Of a DNA stretch of 64,000 nt, positions 11,348-24,863 are shown piece by piece. Source of the stretch: Linyphia triangularis (Eukaryota; Arthropoda; Arachnida; Araneae; Linyphiidae); contig OZ021727.1 of the NCBI GenBank assembly GCA_963978545.1, positions 56,432,487 through 56,496,486 of the forward strand, given 5' to 3'. The notes under the pieces were generated by a model. That model was not told the origin of the DNA. It saw only the letters and a list, made by a program, of their open reading frames with translations, and ran no database searches. How positions within the stretch are numbered: position 1 is the first letter of the stretch; each line of letters opens with the position of its first letter. The position numbers were made by a program, and so were the translations under genes.

Positions 11348-13443
11348 TCTCTCTATATATAAGGCAAAGCCCTCACTCACTGACTCACTCACTCACTGAC
11401 TCACTCATCACTAATTCTCCCACTTCCCACATAGTCACAACTCTGAAAATCGGCACAAATATCAACAATGGTAAAAATAGAAAAAGTAAACTATTCCGAT
11501 CTCGATTAACCCACTTTAAGGGGTCGAAAAGGGGTTAAACGTTCCAAACGGGGGACATTCGAAAATCCTACTTCCCACATAGTCACAACTCTGAAAATCG
11601 GCACAAATATCAACAATGGTAAAAATAGAAAAAGTAAACTATTCCGATCTCGATTAACCCACTTTAAGGGGTCGAAAAGGGGTTAAACGTTCCAAACGGG
11701 GGACATTCGAAAATCCTACTTCCCACATAGTCACAACTCTGAAAATCGGCACAAATATCAACAATGGTAAAAATAGAAAAAGTAAACTATTCCGATCTCG
11801 ATTAACCCACTTTAAGGGGTCGAAAAGGGGTTAAACGTTCCAAACGAGGGACATTCGAATATCCTACTTCTCACATAGTCACAACTCTGAAAATCGGCAC
11901 AAATATTAACAATGGTAAAAATAGAAAAAGTAAACTATTCCGATCTCGATTAACCCACTTTAAGGGGTCGAAAAGGGGTTAAACGTTCCAAACGGGGGAC
12001 ATTCGAAAATCCTACTTCCCACATAGTCACAACTCTGAAAATTGGCACAAATATCAACAATGGTAAAAATAGACAAAGTAAGCTATTCCGATCTCGATTA
12101 ACCCACTTTAAGGGGTCGAAAAGGGGTTAAACGTTCCAAACGAGGGACATTCGAATATCCTACTTCCCATTTGGTCACAACTCTAAATATTGGTACAAAT
12201 ATTAACAATAGTAAACATAGAAAAAGTAAGCTATTCCGATCTCGATTAACCCACTTTAAGGGCTCGAAAAGGGGTTAAAAGTTCCAAACGAGGAATATTC
12301 GAATGTCCTACTTCTCATTTCGTCACAACTCTAAAAATTGGTGAGAATATCAATAAAGACAAACGAAGAAAAAGTAAGTTATTCCGATCTCGATTAACCC
12401 ACTTTAAGGGGTGGAACAGGGGTTAAACATTCCAAACGAGGGATATTCGAATGTCCTACTTCCCCTTTCGTCACAACTCTGAAATCTGGTGCAAGTATCA
12501 ACAAAAACAAACGTATAAAAAGTAAGCTATTCCGATCTCTATTTACCCACTCTAAGAGGTCAAAAAGGGGTTAAACGTTCCAAACGAGGATATTCGAATG
12601 TACCACTTCCCATATGGTCACAACTCTAAAAATTGGTACAAATGTCAACAATGGTAAACATAGAAAAAGTTAGCTATTCCGATCTCGATGAACCCACTTT
12701 AAGAGGTCAAAAAGGGGTTAAACGTTCCAAACGAGCGATATATTCGAATGTCCTACTTCTCATATTTTCACAATTCTGAAAACTGGTGTGAATATCAATA
12801 AAGACAAACGCAGAAAAAGTAAACTATTCCGATCTCGGGTGGATCAAGGGGTGGAAAAGGGGTTAAACGTTCCAAACGAGGAATATTCGAATGTACCACT
12901 TCCCATATGGTCACAACTCGGAAATTTGGTACAAATGTCAAAAAAGATTAAACATAGAAAAAGTAAGCTATTCTGTTCTCGATTAACCAACTTTAAGGGG
13001 TCGAGAAGGGGTTAAATGTTCCAAACGAGGGATATCCGAATGTTCCTCTTCCAATGTAGTCATTTTTCTGATATTTTTTTGCAAATGTTAAAAAAATAAG
13101 TCATTCCAATATCGATTAACGAATTTTTAAGGGATGAAAAGACGACGCAACATTGAAACTATACGAGTATTAACTTAATGTCTAATTAACTTAATTCCAA
13201 TACAGCTACTACTTTGAAATTTAGAACTAAGAGCAAACATAAACACAATAAACTATTCCAGTTTACTATTCACAATTATAAATTTCGTTTAAAATGTCAA
13301 CAAAGGAAAGTTCCTATTTTGATAAATCAATTTGTCGGGATCGAAATGGGAGCAAACGTCTGAAGTGTAGAATACATGAATGTCTTTTGATCGCTAAAAT
13401 GCTAATGGTAAAATTTCGTAGCGCAGCACGGGTATTCAGCTAG
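11348..13443 (+). mobile_element. Non-autonomous Helitron nested in a hAT-like element
   Basis: Starts TCTCTCTATATATAAGGC after an A, continues with CACTCACTGACTCACT repeats, and ends GCGCAGCACGGGTATTCAGC then TAG before a T. This fits the TC...CTAG, A^T insertion pattern of Helitrons. Most of the interior is a 148-bp tandem array (separate entry). No Rep/helicase frame is present. Confidence 0.72.
11421..13060 (+). repeat. Tandem array, period about 148 bp, 11-12 copies
   Basis: The landmark CACATAGTCACAACTC recurs at 11428, 11576, 11724, 11872 and 12020. Diverged versions follow at 12168, 12316, 12464, 12611, 12761, 12904 and about 13051. Each unit carries GATCTCGATTAACCCAC, an AAGGGGTCGAAAAGGGG-type core and CGTTCCAAACG. 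The first five units are almost identical; units become progressively more diverged, with small indels, towards the 3' end. Confidence 0.92.
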
Positions 13444-13883
13444 TCTTAAATAAAGAAACAAATTTATAAATCAAAACAGGTAAAACTTAGTGATGTAGCA
13501 TTGCATTTCACGATCACAATGTGTGAATCCGTGAAAACAATATCCGCATTATTATTCACAACATCAAAGCCGACATTTACTGAGTTCACAATTAATTTGT
13601 CAAGACTTCCTTTCAATATTTCTTCGAGAATTTTTTTTTTTTTTTTTTGGCTTTAAAATGATGGTTTGGTGCATTTGAATAAATACACTCTAGGATACTA
13701 AAAACGGCTCAAAATCAATACAAAATTATTTTTAAATAAACATCCTTTTATACAGATTGTAAAAGATATTCACAAAAAGAAAGAAAAGTTATAGGTTTAC
13801 AGCCAATTTCGGGGCCCCCTAAAATCATGGACTCAAGGCCCGGGCCTTGTGGGCCTAGGCGATGATCAGGGCCTGATTGTAGC

Positions 13884-15217
13884 CTAAAAAATTAAGCATT
13901 GAGTCTATGGGGCAGGGACAGACTGCAGATTCATTTTTTTTAATCAATTTGACATTAAGGTAAAAATTCGAAATAAAACACAAGATATAATCAAAATTAC
14001 AGTTAAAAACTAAAATTTACTTTTCAAAAATTAGAAGTTCGAAAACAAATATAAAAGTGCCAGTAAGGAGATTTTCGTAAAGAACAAAAATAGTAATTAG
14101 CGATAAAGTCTCGCAGTCATTTCATTTTTAAACGAAAATATATGGCAGAGAAAGGGGACCCAATTGTTGGAACATGATGTGCAATATTTCATTTGAAACA
14201 CTTTTGGCCATTGTGTATGACAATAACTTTGACCTGTATGAAATTAATTGAAATAACATTTTTGGTAATTGTACTAGATGTTCTTTTTGAAGATATAATT
14301 TTATCACAGTCTTCGTAAGTACTTTTTTTTTTTACAATAATAGAAAGTAAAAATCTCCATGCAAATTAATACCTTTAAATTACACTATGTGCAACTATTA
14401 CGACTTCCTTTTTTCATATTTTATATTTTTGTTTACCCGATCATACGAAAAAAAAAAAGTACTTACCTCTTAATACGATTTTTAAAGGTAGACCTTAAAA
14501 ACCATCTTGGTAAAATAACCGCCACAAATTTGCATATTTCATAAAAAAATATAAGAAAATATCTGTTTCTCCTCGGATTTAAGCCAAGAAAAAAAAGCAA
14601 AGAATGTTAAAATTCAGTCCACGTTTCATTTAATCGAACTGGAATTTAATATAAGCCACCCTAAACCCAGAAACTGCCATTTATTCAGAGAAAGCTATGA
14701 AGAAAGAAAAGAATAAAATAATAAAAAATCAACTCCTTTTCAACAGTTTGAGTAGGAATTTCATCGACTGGAAAGAACATCGGATGCAAAAGTCGATTTC
14801 TCACGCAGATATATGGTATTATAAGGTATTGCGGGATGACTGTAGGAAAAAAAATAAAAAAATAGCAGTTCTCCTGTTAAAAAAAACTTTTAATGGAGGC
14901 TTGTTTCAATTTTTTCCAAAGTTATATCACCGAAGATTTGAAGAGATCCGTTTTGACTTTTGGATTTTTAAGATAAACTTTCCTTTTTTGCTGTAAGAGT
15001 TATCTGTTTTGTTTTTGTAAGTTCAGATTCATCATTTCTTTTTATACTTTTAAATAAAAGAAGGGGGGGGGGGGGAATGCTGGTGATAACCGTTTACATT
15101 ACAAAAGTTTGAAAGAGGAATTCAAGTCAGGTGTGGCTCAGATGAAATGATGAAGTATTCGAATCCAGCTATCGATGGTACAAAGGGAAATTTTGGGAAA
15201 ACAAGGATGCTTTCGTT

Positions 15218-15256
<39 letters not shown>

Positions 15257-18200
15257 ATATTCCAACCTTTTGAGTCTGTTTGGTATTAATTCAATTATAT
15301 ATTCTTTTAGAAGGAAAATGTTATTTTAAACCTTTAAAAAACGCGGAATACTTATTTAAATCATGCTAATATTCGTAATGTTTTAAAGAAATAGCTGCCA
15401 AGTTATTTAATCACGTCATCATTAAAAGGAGCCCTTTCAATGAACATATACTGCAAAAACAACTGGTATTAAGAAATTAAATTATCGAAAGCAATAAAGT
15501 TTCAGAGTAACAAGAAAAAAAGTTTTATAAAAATGTTATTCAATTTTATACACTAGGGAGGAAAACGATACATGCTGTTAAAACCAAAATATGAAGGATT
15601 GGATTTTAGCAAATTCCTATTTCGTTCTTCCAAAAAAGAAAAGAAAATCAACATTTAACATAAATAAACTATAATATTAATGAACTAATATTTGGTCGTC
15701 GGAAATTTTTGAGGAATACTTTTGGAAAATCACTAGTCATCATTATTAATAACTCGCTTTATCTTCTGTCACTTCAACGAAAGGTCAATATCCTATTCGA
15801 TAGCGTCAAGTATTATCTTCCACTCCAAAACTTAACAATAAAATTTTAACTTATTTAATAAAAATACCGACCTTTGATAATTTAAATAATGTTACTTAAA
15901 AAGAAAATACAAAAAATAATCATTTAAAAAAAAAAAAAAATTTATGCTCTTTCTTTGGAACTATTGTCCTAACACCCTCCTCTGTATCTATCAGTAGTTA
16001 TCTTCAAGAGAGTTAAGCAATAGATAAACAATAACTTTGCTGAAGAAACGTACAACACCGGGGAGCCTATCTTACAGCTGACTTTGTTTTGGTTTACAGT
16101 TACTGTGCGGGTGAGATGATTTGACCGACTTTGTATGTTTGAAAGATTTTTTTTTTGCAACTAATTTTAGGATGCCAATAAAATCAAAGGCATGAGCTTC
16201 TCACTAAATACTAAAAACGCATAACTTTACCTAATTTTGATACTTTAATCTGAAAAGAAATACTGCAGAGTGCAAGTACACTCTGATGATATTGATCTCC
16301 TTTACTAATATTAGGCTTACAGTTAAATTCAACTATAACTCTCCTATTGCATGTTTCTTGTACAACTCAAATCATCACTCTTCCTCCTGGGGATATAGAT
16401 CAAGAACAAAAAGAAAGATAGCAAATTTTTCTATGCATACTAATTATCATGTAGACAAGCTACGATAATAAAACTTTGTCCCTGAATCCTGGAATATAAC
16501 CAGGATTCAGAGGTTTTGTAGGAGCAATAATTAAAATTTGAAGCAGCATTAAGCTTTTTTTTCCTTCTTTCTATAGCATACCAATAGGTTAATATGGACC
16601 AGTACGTTATAATGACATAGTTTTAAAAGCATCAAACAAATTCAAGCAATGATTGACAATTTTTAAAGAAAATATCTAATTTAAAGAGCATTTATTATTT
16701 TTCCAAAGCAACTTTAACTTAGTCATATTCAATTTGAAAAGCAATTAAAAAATTAAATTTATATTTGTCAGAATACAGAATATACTAATAGCTAAAAAAA
16801 CTTCTTAACATTTTTATTGCAAAGTAGCAGAAAATTAATAATATTTTTCGAAAAAATAGAGCAGTTATGAAGCTATTAGGCTAAATATTGGTTCATCGAA
16901 GCGAGTGCAACATACATGTGTCCAAACTGACAACTTACTAGTATTTTCTGTAATTTTTCACACTGAATATTATGCAGAATTTCTCATCTCAGATATGCCA
17001 ATTGGCTTTTACATTAAAAAAATATCTTTTATCACCTAACATAAAAATATAACCTTTATAACCTAACATGAAAAAAATAACCATGTTCAAGGTTAAAAGC
17101 TATAAGTTTCAACCCAGTTGAACAAATAGATATAACCATCAAAGGTATTTCCATGATCAGTTTTTAAATTTTCTCTTATTTTGAAATACAACACGTTTTA
17201 AAAGATGCATCGGAACATTAACAGACCCTTGAATCAGCAAAATATGTATCAATTTTTATTTTTTGACATATAAAGCAAATTGAAGTATACATTAAAGGGG
17301 AACTTTTCAAAACCTCTAAGGAAATGAAGACACAAGCAATTAAATATATTCTTTAAACTATACAATTCAACTGCTGTACAGAGAATTATGTACACTAGAA
17401 AACTTCGCAAAATGCATAAACATTACAAATTCCATTAGCAAGCAACGCAAGTAAAATAGTGATAATGAGGAGCATCACTAGTTCAAATATGTCCAAGTTT
17501 TATCTTGGAAAGAGAAGTGATTGTAATTGACTAGTGCTTTCACAAATTTTTAAAAGGCATATACATAGTGTTTGTCTAAGAGCACCTACTGTGTTAGGTT
17601 GTAGGGGTTCAAAGGTACCACTGCAGGTAAAGGCCTTTAAATAAAATTTCTAGATGAAATAATGAAAACAAGCCAATTTTACAGAAATTCATTCAATAAA
17701 AATGAAAAGCATTTCAGCATCACTAAAACAAATACAAAAAGATACAACAAATCACTGACTCAAGACTTGGTCAAGTAGAACACATCTTTACTATCCTCCT
17801 AAACCAATGTAGAACAGGCAGTTTTTAAAAGATAATTTCTCCCACCAAATCATCGTTGTAATCCAGATGTTTCTTGATCTCGATATAAGACTCTGATTCA
17901 TAGTATTTGCACCCATAACTCCTTGTGTTATTACCTGTATTAACTGACATCATCTGGTTTATTAATAAATTTAAATAAATTAACAGTCCATTATATTGTT
18001 TTGTCCTGCAATATATATGCTTCTACACCATGCTCAAGTTTCCTAAAATCTACTTCTTACCTGCAAGTAAGAAGCACTTACACTGCAAGGAAGTATAATG
18101 TTCTTTAACATGTAAGAGGTCATTGGGGCTACAGTTTCTTTTCAAAGATAGAAGATGTTTATGCAATTAGGATAAAAAATATCAAATCAGTAATAAAGCT

Positions 18201-20572
18201 GCCATGTGCAAAGGTTTTCCAGATTTTCTCATATTTCAAAATGCAAATACAGTGCAGTTTCCCTTTAAAAGGCCTCCCGCAAAGAATTGTCCCTATAACA
18301 TAGATCATGATCAAATAATGTGTGTTCCAGCACTATTACAGCTTTGGTGCAAAAAAAGTCAACCAAATCAAAGTGCCAGCAGCTCTATTTAAAAGAGATT
18401 GATAAGGTAAAGTTTTTTCACAAAAATAAAATTTTAAAAATAATTTAATTTGTTACTAAGATATTAAAAGTTATACACTGTTTCTGCTAAAAATATCATT
18501 TAATAGCATATTAATTTTTCTATAGATTTTACCTCTTTTCTCGAGTATATTTTAAATTTTCAAAAACCAGGAGAGTGCAAGGGCACCCACATACTCTTGC
18601 CTGGTGGTGTCAATTTATTTAAACAATCAAAACAAAATCTAAGCAGACTCACTCAATGTAATAAAGAATTAAGTAGAACTTCAGCAAAATTGGAATATGA
18701 ATACTGAACCCAAATTTTATGAATTAAAATGTTTGAAGCTATCACAAATAACACACTATTTAAGTGAAATTTTCAATGAAAGCTTTTACTACTTTATCTA
18801 AACAATATCTCAATGCTTATGGAAACTTATAGCATGACAGTTTATAGAAAATGAAGATAATAAATAAACACTACAGTTTGTTTTATATATATTTATAAGA
18901 AGAATTATAAAACTAACTCCAAGGAACATTCTCCAAAGAACATTCAGAGGATTTTCATAAATGATATTTACTTTATATTTACTATTTTATTCATTCGGTC
19001 ATTGATACTAGCTTAAGAAAAACAGCCACCTTTCTTAAAGAATATAAGAATAATAATGAAAAACAGACATTTATCAGATAATATCAAATTATCATTTTTA
19101 AAATAAACGGTCCGTTAATAAACTTTTGTACACCAGTAATAAGTGGAAAGCTTAATCCTAATTTAAATAAAAATTATGTGCAAATTTTACATATGAAATA
19201 GATGTTTGAAAATTGCTTTTTTTTTAATGCCATAAACGTAATTAACACTTAAATAAAACTAAAATATTATTCATTTTGTTGAAAAGTGTTTAATTTTTTA
19301 AGTTGAACAAATGTGCAAATATGATTCCAATTAGAACTAAAATAAAGACTTGGGACTATTTTTTTAATGGAAGATCTTCCAAATATTTGAAATAACGAAA
19401 AACTAGAAAATTTTAATGCATGGATATATTTTAAAACACATAGGAAATGAAAAATGCAAACCGCTGTAGTCATCAAAGAAACAGAAAACGTACTTACTTA
19501 GTTCGATAATTTTTAATACCAAACGATTCGGATACTTCAGATACACCCACTGTTTACAAACAAGAACTGTCACATATCCGGGTCGTCTGCCGATGTGAGA
19601 AACAATTTTACGATCCTATATTGAAATGATTTTTTAATGCAACTATAAATCCTTTCGAAAAAGTGAGCTTTCAAATGTTTTCTTTCTCTTTTCGTTTGAA
19701 GCTCATGTGTTTTATTCAACGTTAAGCGAACACGAATTCCTATGACCCCTTTCGACCCAAAACATTCCGAGAAAGCCACTTGGTCATTATGGAAATTATA
19801 ACATAATGATTCCCTTAGTTGTATTTTAAGCTTGAGCTTGAGAATTTACGTATTTGCTAAATAGTTAAAATTGTTTTGTAACTTTAAAAAAAAAATTCAC
19901 ATGTCTATTTTAACAAGTAATTATAATTAGAGTTAAGAAAACTATAAATTTTAGCGATTTTAAAATTACCAATGGATTGTTATTGCTTATACTGCCATCT
20001 GGTGTCAAAATTTTTAACTGAAATATCAGAGAAATGAAAAGTTGTAGCCAAAATCATTTCGAAATTACTTCATAATTTTTAATGCTTAATATTGAAAATA
20101 TTTTGTTTCTTTAAATGTATTAATTCATTAAGATGTAGCTGTGATTCCTATTTCAAATATTGAGTTGGATGATAAAGCAGTGTAGAGATTTTCACTAATA
20201 TGACGTCATAGCTTCAGCATGTACAAAAGTAATGATAAAATCCTTATCATTTTTTACGAAGCTTACTTTTTCAATTTAACTTTACAAAAAATGTATTAAA
20301 AATTTTGATCAGTAAAAATTCAAGCAGTAGTCGTAACTAAAGATTATGAATATAATTTTCCACCAGTAGGCGCTTTGGGTCACCCGGCTTAGGAAAAAAC
20401 AAAACAAAAATAGGGGGCAGGGCCTAAGCAGACGCATTTTTGTCGATTAAAGCATATAGAGTTGCAATAGATAGCCCAAGGCAAAGCATTTAATTAATTT
20501 AGCTTCCTTTGCAACGTATACTGTACTTGGAGGAAATTTTTACTTGAAATTTGTTACTAAGAATTTGTGACG
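13884..20572. other. Long non-coding stretch upstream of ACBP
   Basis: No exon of a known family was recognised on either strand. It contains a G13 run (15063-15075), a T32 run (15221-15252) and an 11-bp-arm hairpin (CTGAATCCTGG...CCAGGATTCAG, about 16480-16508). A strong minus-strand 5' splice-site match GTAAGT lies at 19492-19497, downstream of moderately GC-rich sequence (19500-19790). A CRE-like TGACGTCA lies at 20201-20208, 365 bp before the ACBP start. Open frames at 14359-14996 are low-complexity and not convincing. Confidence 0.45.
20201..20208. promoter_or_regulatory. CRE-like palindrome upstream of ACBP
   Basis: Perfect TGACGTCA (CREB/ATF consensus) 365 bp upstream of the ACBP start codon. 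The motif match is seen; function is only inferred from position. No clear TATA box was found near the start. Confidence 0.3.
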
Positions 20573-23500
20573 ATGTCTTTGAACGAGGTTTGTGTTTTCG
20601 AGCAAATATTAATTGCACGTTTATTTTATTCACTGTTACGCCTTTAAGTAGGTTGTTGTAACAAATCTAAATTTGTGTTTATTCCTAGAAATTTGACAAG
20701 GCTGCCGAAGATGTTAAGAAATTAAAAGCCAAGCCTACAGACGACGAATTACTTGAGCTGTATGCTCTTTACAAACAGGCAACTGTTGGAGACGTTAATA
20801 CAAGTAAACTTTTCTTATCTATGATTCCAACACTTTTTATTTGAGAACTTGCATAATTCTTAGATTAGGGGATTTTTCTTTATCATTCTAGTTTGAATGG
20901 TTTAAAACTCTAAACTAAACGAAGTTATCATTTATTTTCTTATAATCTCAGTTTGAAAGATACATTTTTGTTATTAAATTGAATGAATTTTCCAATTTGA
21001 AATGTTAACGATTTATTTGTCATTAACAGATTTTTATTTTCTTAAAATACTTTTTTACTAGTCTTATTACTTGGATGCATTGTGTATTTTAATTAAAATT
21101 AGTGACTGGATATAAAATATTACTTGCATAACTATTATAATCATTTAGATAAGAAAACACTTGAAAGAAATAATTATCTTATAAAGTGTTAAAAAAAAAA
21201 AAAAAAAAAACTTTTAAAGGAGATTATAAATTTTTAAATGCTTTCTTATTGAGAAGGTTTGTCAGTTTTCTCTATCCATAAACCTATTACCTTAATTTTT
21301 AGGCCACAATATCTATAGAAATATTGCTTATAAAAGTTAAATATTTACCTCTTACTACAACAATAAAAGGTCATTATATAAAATTTTAAGGTAAAATTTA
21401 TTTTTTTAATTATATTTGAAAAGTTTTTATACAATAGCTGATCAAACTTTTGATACTCTTCCTCTAGCCGGTTACCTGATAAAAACAGAGAAATTGGAGT
21501 GAATTCATCCAAACTAACAATCTTTAAATCATTTGTAATTTCTTTAACAAATCTTAAATATTTAGGCTTGGGGATATATTTAGGCATCATTTAAAAGTGT
21601 AAACATTTAGACTTGGTGACAATTGCACCAACTTGTACTCGGCTAACAGAAAGATACCAAACTTTTTAAAAATTAATATTTAAGAAACACCAGTTATACA
21701 TTACCAGAAAATTTTGTAAATCTTTTTTGCTGTAAAACTTAAAAATATACATATATTTTTAAGCAATACTTCCGCTTATACTGTGACCCAAAAAATGAAG
21801 TATTAGTTTTATTGGTCAAATATTCCTCTTAACCAAAGTAACATGAATTATAAAATAATTTCTTCCAACGGTATAAAAGTTACTTCCTTGTATGCTTACC
21901 TTTGTTGAAAGGTGTGTACAATACTAAGAACCTGGTTTTGAAATTGATTGCTGTCGTAAAATATATTTTGCCAAATCAATGTTTTTGTAGCATCTAAAAC
22001 AAGTATTTTTTTTTTTATTTTCTCTTACCTCTATTAATTAGCAGAAATTTTAAGAGTAACTTCTATTAAATTATTTTCATCTGGCTTATTTAAACTCTTG
22101 GATAATTAATAATAGATGTGTTAAAAAGTTAACTTTTATATCATGTATGCTTATCCTTATGTTTTCTTGGATAAATCCTAACTTAATATACTATTTATAA
22201 ATAGTCATTGAATATATATACCAAACTTCAATAACTAGTAGTTCACACTTTAACTGAAATGGAGATAAGAGGTTTTTTTTTACTACATTAGTAGGTAAAC
22301 TTAAATGAAATTAATTAGATTAGTATTTAGTTAAGGATAATTTTCTCAATGTTTATAAACTTTTAAAAGCTTGTTGATTAATCTTCATTGATATCAAAGA
22401 ATTTAATTTTATAATTATGTTTCAATTGTGAAACTATTTCAAGTAAGACTTGGAAATTAATTATTGAAGTAATTACTTCCTACAACAGATTTCTGATTTT
22501 CGTAATTTTAAATGTTTTACATTCATATCTACATCTTCATTCCAGTTAGTGTTGTTAATGGGTATCTAATTCTTGAATTTGTACAAAAAATATAAAACTA
22601 GGTATTGTGATAACAGGGTTCCCACTCAAATCACAGAATGAAAATCAATGAATTTTCAGGACCTAATCAATGTTTTTAAGGACCTTTTTGAAAATTTGTT
22701 TTCAGGCATGTCAATAAATTTTTAATAAAGTATATTCTGTGCCAAAAAAAGTTACAAATTGATAGATGCATATTACAAATATGTCGGAAAATTTCGATAC
22801 GGTGCAAATACGAGGCAGTCACGTAGGGATAGCAAGTCCGAGTTGTATTTTTATAAATTTTGCAGTTGGCCACACAACATTTGCAAAAATTAAGGAATTT
22901 TAAGGACCTCTAAGTATTTTCAAGGACTTTTAAGCACCTCAAAGCACTTTCAAGGCCTTGAAAACAAGTTCTAAAATATTAAGCTCTTTTAATGACTTTC
23001 AATAAACGTGGGAACCCTGAATAAAAAATAAACAAACATGGTGGGTGATATCTTTGATTTAAATAGGTAAAATTTATGCTTAGTGTGCAGTAATGGGAGG
23101 GTGATATCGAACTATTAATGTCTATAAAAGAAATGTTATGCATACCTGTAAAAAGGGTTTGGGTAAGTTGTAAACACAATGTGTTATAACATTTTCCTGT
23201 AGAATTTTACATAGCATATATCTTACTGACACAATGAAATTCATAACAATGAAATTCACAAAAAGGACATTTTACTGTTATAGCTTTAAAAAACTTTTCA
23301 GTGGAATGCACAATTTTTATCTGCATTTTTTAATTATTTAAATTATGAAATTCCACCAAACATAAACAAAATAAATTTAAATAAAGAAAAAGTAATAATT
23401 TTAAGACTGCATACAATAGAAGGTGATAGATATCTGGACTGAAGGCCTTGTGTGACAAGGCCCTGGGCATGACAAGAAAAGACAATGATGTGCTATTTTA

Positions 23501-24780
23501 AAGTTTTTTTTTTTTTTTTTGGAGGAATATCCTTCTAATACTGTACACAATTTTAGACTATTTTTAAGGCTATCTATTGTGGTGCTAGGTAATACATGCC
23601 TGTATATAGTTATCTATTACAAATATTTTTGTTATTAGTAATGTCTGGAATTAAAAGATAATTCAATGTTTTTTTGAGAATTGTTTTATTTTTTGCAATA
23701 TTATATAATGTTTTTGACCTTAGTTTTATAAAAACTTTTTCTTATTACTTTATAACTTATACGATTCTTTAATAGGTCCCTTAAACTGACGAATCCAAGA
23801 TTTTGTAGGGGGTTATTAAAATATGCTGTTGATATATATTGCTTCGAACATTTCATTTGTTTACAAGACTTTCATAAATCAGTAATCTATAAATTTACAG
23901 AAAAAGCAATCAAATACAAAAACTTTATACTTTTTTTTCTCGAACCCCTCTTAACCTTGCATCCAACATTAATAAAAAATTATGAAGTTTTTTCCCATAA
24001 AAATCTACCAATTTGTTTCTAACACTAAAAAAAAAAAAATTAAATAAGGAAAGTCTCTTTCAAAATAGACAGTTTCTTATCTTCTAGCTTTCATGGATGA
24101 TAGAAAATTGTAATGGAAATTGGAAAATATTAACTTAATGTAATGATTATACAAATTAAATACTATTAATAATTTCTTTTTTACTCTAGCCCGTCCTGGT
24201 ATGTTTGATTTGAAAGGTAAAGCTAAATGGGATGCATGGAATGGGAAGAAAGGTAAGTTGCATAAAAAACTATTCAATGCCCAGCATTGCATATGAGCTG
24301 AGTTTCCTGCAACTCTTTTTTCAAGCTAAAACTTGTTTTCTTAAATTTTGAAAGTAAATTTAAACTAACTTAGCCAAAAAAAAAATTTTTAATTACTCCA
24401 ATTATAAAATGCTACTTAAAGTTTAAAGAAATCATTTCCTTAAAACAACTTGCTTTTTACTTTCAATTATCCTTATGTTAACAAAGGGTAATGAAAGTAT
24501 TGCCAAACTGGCAATTGTTTTATGAAAAAATAACATCAATCGTCAAATTTAAATGCAGTGACCAATGTAGTATAGTTGAAAGTTGTTCTACAACCCTAGT
24601 TACAATTAAATAACAAATTATCAGATAAAATTGTAATGTTCTCAAAGTTTTGAGTTGATTTAAGTATTCTTTATTTTGTAACTTATTAAAACTTTTTCAA
24701 CAGGCATGGATCAAAATGAAGCTAAAGAAGCTTATGTTACAAAAGTTAATACTCTCATTGAGATTTATGGACTTGAATAA
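20573..24780 (+). CDS. Acyl-CoA-binding protein (ACBP/DBI family)
   Basis: Cytosolic carrier of medium- and long-chain acyl-CoA esters, buffering them for lipid metabolism. Four exons join in frame: 20573-20587, 20689-20803, 24190-24252 and 24704-24780, all with GT-AG introns, giving 89 aa, close to the family's usual 86-92. The ACBP signature is clear: a DNTTRPGM-type turn (here GDVNTTRPGM, residues 39-48) then GKAKWDAW (53-60). Residues that contact the CoA/acyl chain in bovine ACBP are present as Y30, K34, K56 and Y75. No signal peptide or membrane segment: the small soluble form. The start ATG directly precedes a five-codon first exon (MSLNE), typical of animal ACBP genes. Intron 2 (3.4 kb) carries a hAT-like MITE. 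The gene converges with XPB. Several ACBP paralogues are usual in arthropods, so no specific gene symbol is given. Confidence 0.96.
22614..23019. mobile_element. hAT-like MITE in ACBP intron 2
   Basis: Left end CAGGGTTCCCAC and right end GTGGGAACCCTG are perfect 12-bp inverted repeats. Subterminal repeats of AAGGACCT / AAGGACTTTTAAG type occur at both ends. Length about 406 bp, no transposase. The CAGGG terminus fits hAT-type elements, but no matching 8-bp flanking duplication is visible, so the insertion is old or the class is uncertain. Confidence 0.75.
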
Positions 24781-24857
24781 ATGGAGTTTCATGGGTTTCC
24801 GTTTTGTGTAATGTGTTTTCAAAGTTAAATCAGTAATAGTTCATTTGTTTGTTTTTG

Positions 24858-24863
24858 AATAAA
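24858..24863 (+). terminator. Polyadenylation signal of ACBP
   Basis: AATAAA 77 bp after the ACBP stop codon, followed by a T-rich stretch: canonical spacing for a short 3' UTR. Confidence 0.7.

Larger units (their letters stand above)
11170..13875. mobile_element. hAT-like non-autonomous element, split by a nested Helitron
   Basis: Left end CAAGGCCTGATC and right end GATCAGGGCCTG form an imperfect terminal inverted repeat. Both are flanked by the identical 8-mer ATTGTAGC (11162-11169 and 13876-13883), the hAT target-duplication length. The original element is about 610 bp once the Helitron at 11348-13443 is removed. GC-rich subterminal blocks (GGGGCCC, GGCCCGGGCC) set it apart from the AT-rich surroundings. 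No transposase is recognisable. Confidence 0.75.

Noticed and set aside
11421..13060. CRISPR-like array
   Set aside because: The whole 148-bp unit repeats with no unique spacers, it lies in a Helitron, and the genome is eukaryotic.
14697..14996. 99-codon lysine/phenylalanine-rich open frame
   Set aside because: Its composition is what AT-rich DNA gives by chance. No motif and no convincing start context.
18550..18612. Inverted repeat ACCAGG...CCTGGT
   Set aside because: Arms match only over six bases at the tips, then need several mismatches; within chance for this length.
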